Shown here piece after piece: positions 9,010 through 18,100 of a stretch of DNA of 64,000 nucleotides. Below the pieces are notes generated by a model. It searched no databases. It was not told the origin of the DNA and saw only the letters and a program-made list of their open reading frames with translations. The stretch is taken from the NCBI RefSeq assembly GCF_004346225.1, contig NZ_SMAJ01000003.1, forward strand, positions 186,001-250,000, written 5' to 3'. The translations under genes and the position numbers were made by a program. Source of the stretch: Paralcaligenes ureilyticus. GTDB taxonomy: Bacteria; Pseudomonadota; Gammaproteobacteria; Burkholderiales; Burkholderiaceae_B. The number at the start of each line of letters is the position of its first letter. Position 1 is the first letter of the stretch.

Positions 9010-11952
9010 ATGAATCAACTGATTGAACCTTCTCGTCAGGCATCGGCCTGGAATGCTCTTGAGAGCGACTTGGCAAATGCATTGGGCGATGTGGTCCATT
9101 TCGACAATTTGCATAAGTCGCTTTATGCGTCGGACGCGTCGAATTACCGGCAAATACCCATTGGCGTCGTGGTTCCCCGGACTATCGAGGAGTTTGTAGC
9201 GGCGTCGGCAATTTGCCATCGGCATCAGGTGCCTGTTTTGATGCGAGGCGGTGGAACCTCGCAAAACGGCCAATGCGTCAACGTGGCGGTTGTTTTCGAT
9301 ATGTCCAAGTATTGCAACCGAATTCTTGAGCTGGACCCGCAGGCCGGCAGCGCGGTCGTTGAGCCGGGAATAGTTTGCGATACCTTGCGCGATGCGGCGG
9401 AAGTTCACGAATTGACGTTTGCGCCGGACCCTGCGACCCATAGCCGTTGCACGCTCGGGGGCATGATCGGAAATAATTCCTGCGGTGCCCATTCAGTCAT
9501 GGCGGGAAAAACGGTGGAAAACATCGAGGCGCTCGAAGTCATGACTTACGATGGCGAACGTTTTTGGGTCGGCCCCACCACCGATGCCGAGCTTAAGGGA
9601 ATCATCGCTGCGGGTGGGCGACGAGGCCAGATATATGCCGACCTCAAAAGGCTCTCGGATAAATACGGTGATCTGATTCGAGCCCGCTTTCCCAACATCA
9701 AGCGTCGTGTGTCGGGCTATAACCTGGATCAGCTGCTGCCCGAAAACGGTTTTAACGTAGCGCGAGCCCTGGTAGGGACCGAAGGGACCTGCGCTCTGAC
9801 TTTGAAGGCCCGGGTCCGCCTGGTCAAAAGCCCGCAAAAGCGAGTGCTGCTGATTCTGGGTTTCGACGATATTTATCTCGCGGCCGACGCCGTCCCGGAA
9901 TACATGCCGTTCGGTCCCATTGCCATCGAGGGCCTGGATCGCCAGATTATCCGCGGGTTGCAAGCGCGCCAACTGCGTGCCGAAGAAATTGCCTTGCTGC
10001 CCGAAGGTGATGCCTGGGTTATTGTGGAATTCGGGGCTGATACGGTCGAGGATGCCATTGCGCAGGCCCGGCGCGCGGCCGATTATTTCAACCAGCGCGC
10101 GGGTTCGCGAGTCAGCACCAAGCTGATCGCCGATGGGCCCACTCAGAGCCGGGTCTGGCTGATTCGCGAAACCGGGGCATCGGCCACCTCGATCTCGATC
10201 GAGCCGGGGCGGCCTGATCCACTGGTAGGCTGGGAAGATGCCGCTGTGGACCCGATGCGCCTGGGCGATTATTTGCGGGCGTTTCAGGCACTGGTTGATC
10301 GCTATGGTTATGAAACATCGTTATACGGGCATTTCGGCGACGGTTGCGTTCATGCCCGGATTACGTTCGATACCCGCAGCACGGCAGGCGTGGCGAAATG
10401 GCGCGCGTTCACGCGCGAGGCGGCCGAGCTGGTGGTCGAGTTCGGCGGCTCTCTGTCCGGTGAGCATGGCGATGGCCAGGCCAAGGCCGAGTTCTTGCCC
10501 ATCATGTTTGGCGAAGAGCTTATGCTCGCCCTGGAAGAGTTCAAGCGGATATGGGATCCCGGCAATCGGCTCAATCCCGGCAAGGTGGTCTTTGCCAACA
10601 AGATGGACGAGAATTTGCGGGTAGGCCCGGATTACAAAGTGGTAGGGCCGGTGACCCGCATGCAGTTCATAAGCCCCGAGGGGGCGGGCTTTCAGCGTGA
10701 GCTGGAGCGCTGTATCGGCATGGGGCGCTGCCGTTCTTTGAAAGGCAACACGATGTGCCCGAGCTACCGGGCCACACGTGACGAGAAATATTCTACGCGC
10801 GGCCGAGCTCACGTATTGTGGGAAATGCTCCAGGGTGAAATCATTACGGATGGCTGGCAAAGCACTGAAGTCAAAGAGGCGCTGGATACCTGCCTGGCCT
10901 GCAAAGGCTGCCGCAGCGACTGCCCGACGCATGTTGACATGGCCTCCTACAAGGCCGAGTTTTTATCGCATTTCTACGAAAAGAAAATGCGCCCGCGACA
11001 GGCCTGGAGCATGGGGCGCATTGGCGATTGGGCACCATGGGCGGCCAAGCTGCCCGGCCTGTCCAATTTCCTTACGCAAACTCCCTGGCTGGCCGGTTTT
11101 GCCAAGAAGTTAGCCGGTGTAGCTGCCGGTCGCGGCCTTCCAAAATTCGCCCGACACACATTTCGCCATGGATACCGGGCCGCTGCCTCTTCGGGGCGTC
11201 CCAGGGTCATGCTTTGGGTCGATACCTTTTGCGAGCATTTTCACCCCGATGTAGCGCGGGCAGCCCAGAAAGTCCTCGATCATGCAGGCTTCGATGTGGT
11301 GCTGCCGAACAAGAAATTGTGTTGCGGCCGGCCGCTGTACGATTTTGGCTATCTCGATGCAGCCAAGAGCCGGCTGCAGCAAATCATTGATTCGATCGGC
11401 AGTTCCTTTGAAGACGGGCAAGCGGGGCCGGTGGCGCTGGTTGGCCTTGAACCAGGATGCATGTCGGTATTCAAGGACGAGTTGGTGAAAATGTTTCCCG
11501 GCGACTCCAGGGCTAGGCGGATTGCCGATAATGCGTGGCTGTTGAGCGATTTCCTGGTTTCCCGGGACTACCAGCCGCCGCGGCTTGAGGTCGAGGTAAT
11601 GATACATACGCATTGCCATCAGAAAGCCCTGTTTGGCGTCAAAGGCGATCAGGAGCTGTTGAATCGCATGGGGGCAACGTGGATCCAGCTGGACAGCGGC
11701 TGCTGCGGTATGGCGGGCTCTTTCGGTTTTAATCCCGACCATGAAGCCCTGTCGAGAAACATTGGCGAGCAGGTGTTATTTCCCGCGCTGCGCGCGGCCA
11801 AGCCGGATACGATAGTTTTGACCAATGGTTTCAGCTGCAAAGAACAGATCAAGCAGGGCGTGCGCCGGGACACTTTGCATATAGCCGAGCTGCTGCTGCG
11901 GGCGCAAACACGGCAATCATCGTTCATCAATCAAGATTTTGGATCAAAGTAA
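9010..11952 (+). CDS. FAD/4Fe-4S D-2-hydroxyacid dehydrogenase, YdiJ-like (predicted D-2-hydroxyglutarate dehydrogenase)
   Basis: Large fused flavo-iron-sulfur dehydrogenase, about 980 residues, close to E. coli YdiJ (1018). The first half is a VAO-type FAD-binding domain (MRGGGTSQNGQ near residue 80, LGGMIGNNSCGAHS near 150) plus FAD-oxidase C domain, with GHFGDGCVHARI and SGEHGDGQAK near 440 to 490. The second half has two ferredoxin-type Cys clusters (CIGMGRCRSLKGNTMC, CLACKGCRSDCP near 640) and CCG motifs including HTHCHQK and SGCCGMAG. In P. putida YdiJ oxidises D-2-hydroxyglutarate to 2-oxoglutarate (published family knowledge). The gene touches the HglS-like gene, whose product would be exactly that substrate. 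Start ATG 9010; a GTG at 8998 is an alternative. Confidence 0.9.
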   Translation: MNQLIEPSRQASAWNALESDLANALGDVVHFDNLHKSLYASDASNYRQIPIGVVVPRTIEEFVAASAICHRHQVPVLMRGGGTSQNGQCVNVAVVFDMSKYCNRILELDPQAGSAVVEPGIVCDTLRDAAEVHELTFAPDPATHSRCTLGGMIGNNSCGAHSVMAGKTVENIEALEVMTYDGERFWVGPTTDAELKGIIAAGGRRGQIYADLKRLSDKYGDLIRARFPNIKRRVSGYNLDQLLPENGFNVARALVGTEGTCALTLKARVRLVKSPQKRVLLILGFDDIYLAADAVPEYMPFGPIAIEGLDRQIIRGLQARQLRAEEIALLPEGDAWVIVEFGADTVEDAIAQARRAADYFNQRAGSRVSTKLIADGPTQSRVWLIRETGASATSISIEPGRPDPLVGWEDAAVDPMRLGDYLRAFQALVDRYGYETSLYGHFGDGCVHARITFDTRSTAGVAKWRAFTREAAELVVEFGGSLSGEHGDGQAKAEFLPIMFGEELMLALEEFKRIWDPGNRLNPGKVVFANKMDENLRVGPDYKVVGPVTRMQFISPEGAGFQRELERCIGMGRCRSLKGNTMCPSYRATRDEKYSTRGRAHVLWEMLQGEIITDGWQSTEVKEALDTCLACKGCRSDCPTHVDMASYKAEFLSHFYEKKMRPRQAWSMGRIGDWAPWAAKLPGLSNFLTQTPWLAGFAKKLAGVAAGRGLPKFARHTFRHGYRAAASSGRPRVMLWVDTFCEHFHPDVARAAQKVLDHAGFDVVLPNKKLCCGRPLYDFGYLDAAKSRLQQIIDSIGSSFEDGQAGPVALVGLEPGCMSVFKDELVKMFPGDSRARRIADNAWLLSDFLVSRDYQPPRLEVEVMIHTHCHQKALFGVKGDQELLNRMGATWIQLDSGCCGMAGSFGFNPDHEALSRNIGEQVLFPALRAAKPDTIVLTNGFSCKEQIKQGVRRDTLHIAELLLRAQTRQSSFINQDFGSK

Positions 11953-13359
11953 ATGTCAGACAATACGTTTATCAGCACGGATGATACGCGCACCTTATTT
12001 TCGCAAGCCATGTCGGCGATGTATCAGAAGGAGGTGCCTCAGTACGGTACGCTGCTTGAGCTGGTTAAAGAGGTCAACACCCATGTGCTGTCTCAAGACG
12101 GGACAATAAGGCGGCAATTGGGCGACACCGGTCAGCTGAATCGCTTGGATGTCGAACGGCACGGCGCTATCCGAGTCGGGACGCCGCTGGAGCTGGCGAC
12201 GCTGCGCCGCCTGTTTGCCGTGATGGGCATGATGCCTGTCGGTTATTATGACCTGACCGTCGCCAGCGTTCCGGTTCATTCAACGGCGTTCAGGCCGGTC
12301 GAAGAAGCGGCTCTGGCCGCCAATCCGTTCCGGGTGTTTACTTCTTTGCTGCGGCTGGAACTTATCGAGGATGACGCGCTGCGCGAGAAGGCAGCGGAGA
12401 TTTTGGCGCAACGAGCGATTTTCACACCCTCGTGCCTCAAGCTTATCGAGCAATTTGAGGAAAATGGCGGGTTAACGCCCGAAAAGGCCCAAGAATTCGT
12501 TGACGAAGCCTTGTTTACTTTCAGATGGCACCATGAGGCAACGGTTGATGAAAAAACCTATGACTCGTTACGCAAGGCGCATCCCCTGATAGCGGATGTG
12601 GTGTGTTTCAAAGGCCCCCACATCAACCACCTGACGCCGCGCACTTTGGATATCGACCTCGCGCAGTCGCGCATGCCGCAACACGGCATAACGGCCAAGG
12701 AAACCATCGAGGGGCCGCCGCGAAGAGTGTGCCCGATATTATTGCGTCAAACCAGTTTCATGGCGCTTCGCGAACCCATTTTTTTCAAGAACCAGGATAG
12801 CGGTGGCGGCACGCATACAGCGCGTTTTGGCGAGATCGAGCAGCGCGGCCTGGCCTTGACCAAAGCCGGGCGTGCGCTTTACGACGAGCTTATTGCGCAG
12901 GTCCGCGAGATGACCCGGGGCGTCAATAAAGATATGTACGCCACGGTTTATCAAGATGCGCTGAACAAGGCTTTTGAGCAGTTTCCGGATAGTTTCGAGA
13001 TACTGCGAAACCAGGGCCTGGGTTTTTTTTATGCACGCGTCAATCACGATACGCTCGCCGCCAAGCCGGCTATTGCCGCGCAGACCTGGGATGAGCTTGT
13101 CGAGCAAGGATATATTCGGTTCGATCCTATTACCTATGAAGATTTCCTGCCGGTCAGCGCCGCCGGGATATTCCAGTCGAATCTGGGCAGCGAAAACACA
13201 GAGAAGGATTACAAGCTCGTATCCAATCAGGCGATGTTCGAAGAGGCCTTGGGCATGAAGGTGCGTAACGAGATCTCTGTCTATGCCGAGCTGGAGCGGA
13301 ATTCGAAATTGGACGCTTTGAAGATTCTTGGCCTTTCGGCCGATAAATACCTTGCATAA
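11953..13359 (+). CDS. DUF1338 VOC-fold enzyme, predicted 2-oxoadipate dioxygenase/decarboxylase (HglS/YdcJ)
   Basis: 468-residue DUF1338 protein. P. putida HglS, the characterised member, is an Fe(II) enzyme that converts 2-oxoadipate plus O2 to D-2-hydroxyglutarate and CO2 in lysine breakdown. The metal ligands I recall for that enzyme (H70, H226, E294) are found here at exactly those residue numbers: H70 in VERHGAIR, H226 in GPHINHLTPR, E294 in RFGEIEQRG. R74, which binds the substrate carboxylate, is also present. The ATG lies directly after the stop of the YdiJ-like gene (no gap), so the two are translated together. It is the last gene of the operon, converging on lon. Confidence 0.9.
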   Translation: MSDNTFISTDDTRTLFSQAMSAMYQKEVPQYGTLLELVKEVNTHVLSQDGTIRRQLGDTGQLNRLDVERHGAIRVGTPLELATLRRLFAVMGMMPVGYYDLTVASVPVHSTAFRPVEEAALAANPFRVFTSLLRLELIEDDALREKAAEILAQRAIFTPSCLKLIEQFEENGGLTPEKAQEFVDEALFTFRWHHEATVDEKTYDSLRKAHPLIADVVCFKGPHINHLTPRTLDIDLAQSRMPQHGITAKETIEGPPRRVCPILLRQTSFMALREPIFFKNQDSGGGTHTARFGEIEQRGLALTKAGRALYDELIAQVREMTRGVNKDMYATVYQDALNKAFEQFPDSFEILRNQGLGFFYARVNHDTLAAKPAIAAQTWDELVEQGYIRFDPITYEDFLPVSAAGIFQSNLGSENTEKDYKLVSNQAMFEEALGMKVRNEISVYAELERNSKLDALKILGLSADKYLA

Positions 13360-13381
13360 TCCGCCCGCATAAAAAGGTGGC

Positions 13382-15796
13382 TTAATTGCCGGGCGGGTCG
13401 GTCAACACCACTTTGACGGCATCCTTCACGGTTTCAAGCCAGACAAATTGCAACTGCTTGCGCGCGTCTTCGGGGATATCTTCCAGGTCTCTTTTGTTTC
13501 GCGCAGGCAGCAATACCGTCTTGATTCCGGCTTGCAAGGCGGCCAGCACTTTTTCCTTGATGCCGCCCACGGGCAGCACCAGACCTCGCAGGCTGATCTC
13601 GCCCGTCATGGCATGATCGCTGTGGACGGCGGTATCCGTAGCCATGGAGGTCAGTGCGACAAACATCGCCACGCCCGCGCTAGGCCCATCTTTGGGAATC
13701 GCTCCGGCAGGCACATGCACGTGGATGTCGCTTTTCCTGAATAGGCCCGGATCCACCTTGAATTCGGCGGCATGTGCTTTCAAGAGGGTCAGGGCCGCCT
13801 GAGCGCTTTCCTTCATGACGTCGCCCAGTTGCCCGGTAAGAATCAGCCGGCCGGTGCCTGGGGTCCGGCTGGCTTCGATGAATAAAATATCGCCGCCCAC
13901 CGGAGTCCAGGCCAGTCCGGTGGCCACACCGGGCAGACTTACCCGCATGGCCAGTTCGCTTTCGAATTTTTCGGGCCCAAGAATGGTGGGCAAGTCGGCC
14001 GTGTCGATGCGCACGTGTTGCAGGGTCCCCTCCGCGATCTGCATGGCCGCATGACGAAATGTGCTGCCTATTTCGCGTTCGAGATTGCGCACGCCCGCCT
14101 CGCGCGTATAGGCGCGGATGATGCCGCGCACAGCGGCCTCCGTAATTTCACATTGTTCCGGCGATAAGCCGTTGGCTTGTAATTGACGATTGATCAGGTA
14201 GCGCAGGGCAATCTGGGTCTTTTCCTCTTGCGTATAGCCGATCAGGGAGATTACCTCCATGCGGTCGCGCAATGGCCCGGGGATAGTATCGAGCATGTTG
14301 GCCGTGGTGATAAACAATACTTGGGACAGGTCGAAAGGCACAGCCAGATAGTTGTCGCGGAAGGTTGGGTTTTGTTCGGGATCGAGCACTTCAAGCAGTG
14401 CCGAAGAAGGATCGCCCTGCACCCCGGCGCCAAGCTTGTCGATTTCGTCGAGCATCATGACGCAGTTTTTAGCGCCCGCGCGGTGAAGCGCCTGGATGAT
14501 GTTGCCTGGCAGTGCGCCGATATAGGTGCGGCGATGGCCCCGAATCTCGGCCTCGTCGTGCACGCCGCCCAGGCTCAGGCGTACGAATTTTCGCCCGGTT
14601 GCGCGGGCAATGCTCTGGCCGAGCGACGTTTTGCCCACGCCCGGCGGCCCCACGAAACAAAGGATGGGGCTTTTGCCTTGCGGATTCAGTTTGCGTACGG
14701 CCAGATATTCCAGAATGCGCCGCTTGATCTTCTGCAGGCCGTAGTGATCCTCGTCCAGAATGCGGCGTGCCTCGGCAATGTCGATGCGGTCTTCGGTACT
14801 GACGGCCCAGGGCAGTTCGGTGAGCCAATCCAGATAGGTGCGCAGCATGGAATATTCCGCCGACGCGTCCGACATATGCTCGAGCCGCTTGAGTTCTTTC
14901 CTGGCCTGGATATCGACCTCTTCGGGCATTTTCGCTTTGGCTATATTGGCCTCGACCTCCGCGATCTCGGCAGAGTTGCCTTCTACTTCGCCCAATTGTT
15001 TCTGTATGGTTTTCAGTTGTTCGCGCAGCAGGACTTCACGCTGCCTGTCTTCGAACCGTTCTTTGGTTTGCTGATCGATATCGCGGCTGATGCGCAGCAC
15101 TTCAACGAAATGGACCAGGAATTCCAGTACCTTATTCAGGCGTGTCAGCAGGTCGAAGGTTTCAAGAATATCTTGTTTTTCGGTGGGCTTGAGATCCATG
15201 ACACCCGCGACAAAGTCCGCCAGCAAGGTGGCCGACGTAATGTTCCGTGCCGTTTCCGCAAGCTCGGTGGGTGCCTGGGTAATGAGCTGCAACGCCTCTT
15301 CGGTTCGGGCCTTGAGCTGGATCATGCGCGCTTCGATTTCAGGGCTGGTGGATTGCTGCTCGTCGAACTTCTCGACGCGGGCCGCAAGAAAGGGGAACCC
15401 CTCCAGGAAATTGCGGATGCGAAAGCGTTGATCCCCTTGGCAGATGATATGGTGCGAGCCATCGGGCGTGGTGACATAGCGCAGAATGCTGGCCACTGTG
15501 CCTACGCGATATAGCTCGTCGGGCTTCGGGTCGGCGGTCTCGGGATTTCTTTGCAGCACGATGCCTATTTGGCGTCCGGCGCGGGCAGCTTCCTGTGCCG
15601 CCAGAACAGAGCTGTCCCGGCCTATGGAGATGGGCGCGACCAGGCCTGGAAACAGGACCAGATTGCGAACCGGGACAATAATTAGCGACCCTTCGGGCAG
15701 ATCCGGGATGGCGGCAACAGCAGTTTGTCCCGGAGCAGGCTCCGCTGCGGTGGGATTATTGCCTTGAGCTTTAGCGTCTGACATGTCGTGGTTCAT
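13382..15796 (-). CDS. lon: ATP-dependent Lon protease
   Basis: 804-residue cytoplasmic Lon (endopeptidase La), degrading misfolded and regulatory proteins as a ring hexamer. Order: N-terminal substrate domain (to about 310), AAA+ module with Walker A GPPGVGKT near 378 and Walker B VMMLDEID, then the serine protease domain with catalytic Ser in PKDGPSAG (near 705) and Lys in GGIKEK (near 747). The N-terminus has about 30 extra low-complexity Ala/Pro-rich residues. It lies 25 nt downstream of an hsp20 gene on the same strand, so probably a heat-inducible operon. Being outside the common clpX-lon arrangement, it may be a second Lon of the genome (inference). Confidence 0.95.
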   Translation of the reverse strand: MNHDMSDAKAQGNNPTAAEPAPGQTAVAAIPDLPEGSLIIVPVRNLVLFPGLVAPISIGRDSSVLAAQEAARAGRQIGIVLQRNPETADPKPDELYRVGTVASILRYVTTPDGSHHIICQGDQRFRIRNFLEGFPFLAARVEKFDEQQSTSPEIEARMIQLKARTEEALQLITQAPTELAETARNITSATLLADFVAGVMDLKPTEKQDILETFDLLTRLNKVLEFLVHFVEVLRISRDIDQQTKERFEDRQREVLLREQLKTIQKQLGEVEGNSAEIAEVEANIAKAKMPEEVDIQARKELKRLEHMSDASAEYSMLRTYLDWLTELPWAVSTEDRIDIAEARRILDEDHYGLQKIKRRILEYLAVRKLNPQGKSPILCFVGPPGVGKTSLGQSIARATGRKFVRLSLGGVHDEAEIRGHRRTYIGALPGNIIQALHRAGAKNCVMMLDEIDKLGAGVQGDPSSALLEVLDPEQNPTFRDNYLAVPFDLSQVLFITTANMLDTIPGPLRDRMEVISLIGYTQEEKTQIALRYLINRQLQANGLSPEQCEITEAAVRGIIRAYTREAGVRNLEREIGSTFRHAAMQIAEGTLQHVRIDTADLPTILGPEKFESELAMRVSLPGVATGLAWTPVGGDILFIEASRTPGTGRLILTGQLGDVMKESAQAALTLLKAHAAEFKVDPGLFRKSDIHVHVPAGAIPKDGPSAGVAMFVALTSMATDTAVHSDHAMTGEISLRGLVLPVGGIKEKVLAALQAGIKTVLLPARNKRDLEDIPEDARKQLQFVWLETVKDAVKVVLTDPPGN

Positions 15797-15821
15797 GGCT
15801 CGCCTGTCATTCTTCGGGTAT

Positions 15822-16226
15822 CTAAATCAGTTTGCGCAGGCTGAGCAACAGGCAGCCATTGACCATACTGGATTCATTGATTTCGAATTCACCCGCCGGC
15901 AAATCGATACGCCGCTCAAACCTTCCGTAGGGGATTTCAATGCGCCGGATACGCGCCATAGCGGGCGCCGGCATGGGGCGTTCGCCGATCACCAGCAACG
16001 CGCCGTGGTCGATCATGACTTGCACCTGGTCGGGCGCGACGCCGGGCAATGCGACGAGCACCGATAGGTGTTGATGGGTTTCAAAAACGTCGACCGGCGG
16101 CTCCCACGTCGGGCCCGGTGCTGTGCCGTGGCCCAGGCGAAAGAACTGCTTATGCAGGCGGTCGGCCTGCTCCAGCAGGTTGACGGCATCAGCCCATGCG
16201 GAGTGAGCCGGCTTGCGATATGTCAT
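15822..16226 (-). CDS. Hsp20/alpha-crystallin small heat-shock protein
   Basis: 134-residue small heat-shock chaperone that holds unfolding proteins for refolding or proteolysis. The alpha-crystallin domain spans about residues 42 to 130: WEPPVDVFETHQHL at its start, then LPGVAPDQVQV, the GERP strand, GRFERRIDLP and the closing strand GCLLLSLRK. The C-terminal I-x-I tail is very short. AAAGGA lies about 8 nt upstream of the ATG. lon follows after 25 nt, pairing a holdase with a protease, a known operon type. Confidence 0.92.
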   Translation of the reverse strand: MTYRKPAHSAWADAVNLLEQADRLHKQFFRLGHGTAPGPTWEPPVDVFETHQHLSVLVALPGVAPDQVQVMIDHGALLVIGERPMPAPAMARIRRIEIPYGRFERRIDLPAGEFEINESSMVNGCLLLSLRKLI

Positions 16227-16234
16227 GAGTCCAA

Positions 16235-16264
16235 TCCTTTGTCAGATTGCTCGAAATTATTATA
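16235..16264 (-). promoter_or_regulatory. Likely ribosome site and -10 box for hsp20-lon
   Basis: On the - strand a TATAAT hexamer occupies 16264 to 16259 and AAAGGA sits at about 16240 to 16235, before the hsp20 ATG. I could not find a good -35 box at normal spacing, nor a clear RpoH-type CTTGAA/CCCCAT pair, so heat-shock control is plausible only from the genes. The rest of the 16265 to 16611 spacer shows no gene. Confidence 0.3.
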
Positions 16265-16638
16265 CGCGGGTCGCCGGTAAAGCGGCGCTGACCGTTACGC
16301 AAGTGTTTTGTGAACAGCTCTGCAACCTGGGCGCCGGAGGAACCATGCAGGCTTGGGAGTTTTCGAGTTTCGCGGCGCAATGACGCAATCTTCTGTTAAA
16401 CATAAATAGTTGCAAGTCTCACTCGGCAGTTTCACCGTTTGATGCCGTTAGTGGATAAGATTTTGTAGTCTTGACGGTACCCGTTTGTCGAACGTTAGTT
16501 GGCCTTTATGGCTGTATTGCCGAATTGCACATACAATTATTGAGCGATGCCGTTCTGCTTCTTGTTAATAATTGCGCACAATCAAAGGTCGTTGGGCCGT
16601 GGGGATATTTCGTGAACGACCATTTCAAGGAAACTGTA

Positions 16639-17406
16639 TTGGCCTTTTTTAAATCGTTAAGCACCGTCTTGGCGGCCGTTTTGATTCTGAGCGGGTTGCA
16701 GGTAAGTGCGCAAGAATTGCCAGAACCCATCAAGGCCTTGCAAAAGCACGGGTTAAAAGTGGTAGGGGAACTGCCTGCCGTCGGGGGGTTGAAAGCCTAT
16801 GCCGGCTACATGGATCAGCAACCCTATGCTCTTTATCTCATGCCCGATGGCAAGCATGTCATGGTCGGATCCGTGTTTGATGCGAAAGGGGACAATGTGA
16901 CCCGCGAGCCTTTAAAGGTTGCCACTGCGCAGCCCATGTCCAAGCGCACGCTGGCGCAATTGGAGGCAAGCAAATGGGTACGTGACGGCAGCGCCGCAGC
17001 TCCGCGCGTTGTTTATGCCTTCACCGATCCGAACTGCCCCTACTGCCACAAGTTCTGGGAGCAGTCTCGTCCTTGGGTGAAGGCTGGAAAGGTTCAAATT
17101 CGCAATATCCTGGTGGGGATTCTGCGCGACACCAGTCCGGGCAAAGCGGCTGCTATCCTGGCGGCGTCCGATCCTGCCCAGGCGCTTACCGAGAATGAAC
17201 AAAACTTTGCGGCCGGAGGCATTCGGCCATTGAAGCCCATTCCCTCCGAACCGCGTGCGGCGTTGCTCGCCAACGAGGCACTGATGCGCGAATTGGGAAT
17301 GCAGGGAACACCGGCCATTTTCTACGAAGATGCCCATGACATACTGCACTCTGCAACAGGGGCTCCGCCTGACGCAGACCTGGAAACGATTCTGGGGCCC
17401 AGGTAA
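16639..17406 (+). CDS. dsbG: Thiol:disulfide interchange protein DsbG
   Basis: Periplasmic disulfide isomerase/reductase of the DsbC/DsbG family, about 255 residues (E. coli precursor 248). A signal peptide with hydrophobic core LAAVLILSGLQ ends at about VSA-QE; a DsbC_N dimerisation region follows; the thioredoxin-like domain has the CPYC active site near residues 133 to 136 and the cis-Pro loop QGTPAIF near 225. I prefer the TTG at 16639 because AAGGA lies 7 nt upstream and the signal peptide then starts properly. A GTG at 16612 would add nine residues, and the frame is open back to 16471. The gene stands alone, converging on a cytochrome remnant. It would keep single cysteines reduced or reshuffle wrong disulfides. 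Confidence 0.9.
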   Translation: MAFFKSLSTVLAAVLILSGLQVSAQELPEPIKALQKHGLKVVGELPAVGGLKAYAGYMDQQPYALYLMPDGKHVMVGSVFDAKGDNVTREPLKVATAQPMSKRTLAQLEASKWVRDGSAAAPRVVYAFTDPNCPYCHKFWEQSRPWVKAGKVQIRNILVGILRDTSPGKAAAILAASDPAQALTENEQNFAAGGIRPLKPIPSEPRAALLANEALMRELGMQGTPAIFYEDAHDILHSATGAPPDADLETILGPR

Positions 17407-17455
17407 CTGCCCCCAATGGCAGTAAACCCGAGTCAGTCATCGGCATATCGATGCG

Positions 17456-17845
17456 CTATTTCGTCAATACCTTTCCTTCAGCGCGTAGCCTGCCGCCTGC
17501 CGGCGTGTAGTCGGCCTTTCGAGCCGGCTCGGACAGGCGCGCAAACCCTTGGCCCTGGAGCTTCACTCCGGTAGGCGCACCCTTGGCAAGCCAGTACATA
17601 TAGCTTTCCAGTGCCACAATGATTTCGCTGTCGGCGGCAGGCTTGGCGCCGTTCATACTGTATTGGAAGCAGCCCTGAAGGCGTTCGGCCAGCGTATTGA
17701 TGTGTCCATTCTTTGATCGATAAGCCGGATACAGAACATAGGCGGCCCACAACGGCGCGGCATCTTTACGCCGGCCTGCGTTCATATGGCAGCTAACGCA
17801 ATTCATCGTGTTGATACATAGAGCCCATAACCGCAGCCGTCTCGA
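17456..17845 (-). pseudogene. Truncated c-type cytochrome, TsdA/SoxX-like remnant
   Basis: A 116-codon open stretch begins at the ATG 17806 with MNCVSCH, a CxxCH heme site, and continues through RSKNGHINTLAERLQGC and YWLAKGAPTGVKLQGQGF, which match the N-terminal heme domain of thiosulfate-dehydrogenase (TsdA) and related diheme cytochromes. No signal peptide precedes it: upstream the frame runs only about 13 codons (CIN and similar) to a stop, so an exported heme protein could not be made. After GQGF the sequence should lead into a second heme domain but ends at VLTK. Both ends are lost. The 5' break lies next to the dispersed repeat starting at 17825. Confidence 0.65.
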
Positions 17846-17910
17846 TTAAATAAAATTTATCGGCTTTGCAAGATAGCTGCAGCTTAGACAGAGTTGAATG
17901 ATTAAAGCCG
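17825..17910. repeat. Dispersed repeat copy A (partner at 32025)
   Basis: 86 bp matching 32025 to 32111 in direct orientation with 15 substitutions, mostly transitions, and one single-base gap by my alignment. Shared blocks include CCATAACCGCA at the start, TGCAAGATAGC in the middle and ATTAAAG near the end. It lies between the broken cytochrome gene and the promoter of the liv-type operon. The two copies bracket the 18.1 to 31.9 kb gene block. No ORF or clear hairpin is apparent in it. Confidence 0.75.
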
Positions 17911-17995
17911 GACTTATCAGGTTTTTGGGTCAGTGAGCGATCGGCTCATTCTGATGTGCAGCTATATGGCAGGAGATTATCTGTTCAGATAATTC

Positions 17996-18050
17996 AAGTT
18001 AATTGTTAACAATTAACTTGTTGACAATTAGTATTTGGCGGGAATAGAGT
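17996..18050 (+). promoter_or_regulatory. Promoter with overlapping palindromic operator, liv-type operon
   Basis: Positions 17996 to 18019 form a perfect 24-bp palindrome centred on TTGTTAACAA. A second copy of TTGTTnACAATTA follows immediately at 18019 to 18030. A -35 box TTGACA lies at 18021 to 18026 and a -10-like TAGAGT at 18045 to 18050 (spacing 18), so the operator touches the -35 box as expected for repression. TTGT..ACAA fits the TnGTnnnACnA style of GntR/FadR-family operators, and a GntR-FCD gene lies at 24426 in the same operon. The match of protein and site is inference. Confidence 0.6.
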
Positions 18051-18100
18051 ACCGCAATACCTATAAAAATCATAAAAACAGTTAAAACCGGAGGGACAAG

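Noticed and set aside
13360-13397. Terminator between the DUF1338 gene and lon
   Set aside because: CCGCCCG/CGGGCGG arms exist but are 22 nt apart and overlap the lon stop; no T run. Too weak to call.
14183-15514. Long + strand ORF (443 codons) across the lon gene
   Set aside because: Antisense to the clearly conserved Lon reading frame; composition follows the third-position pattern of lon and no family is recognisable.
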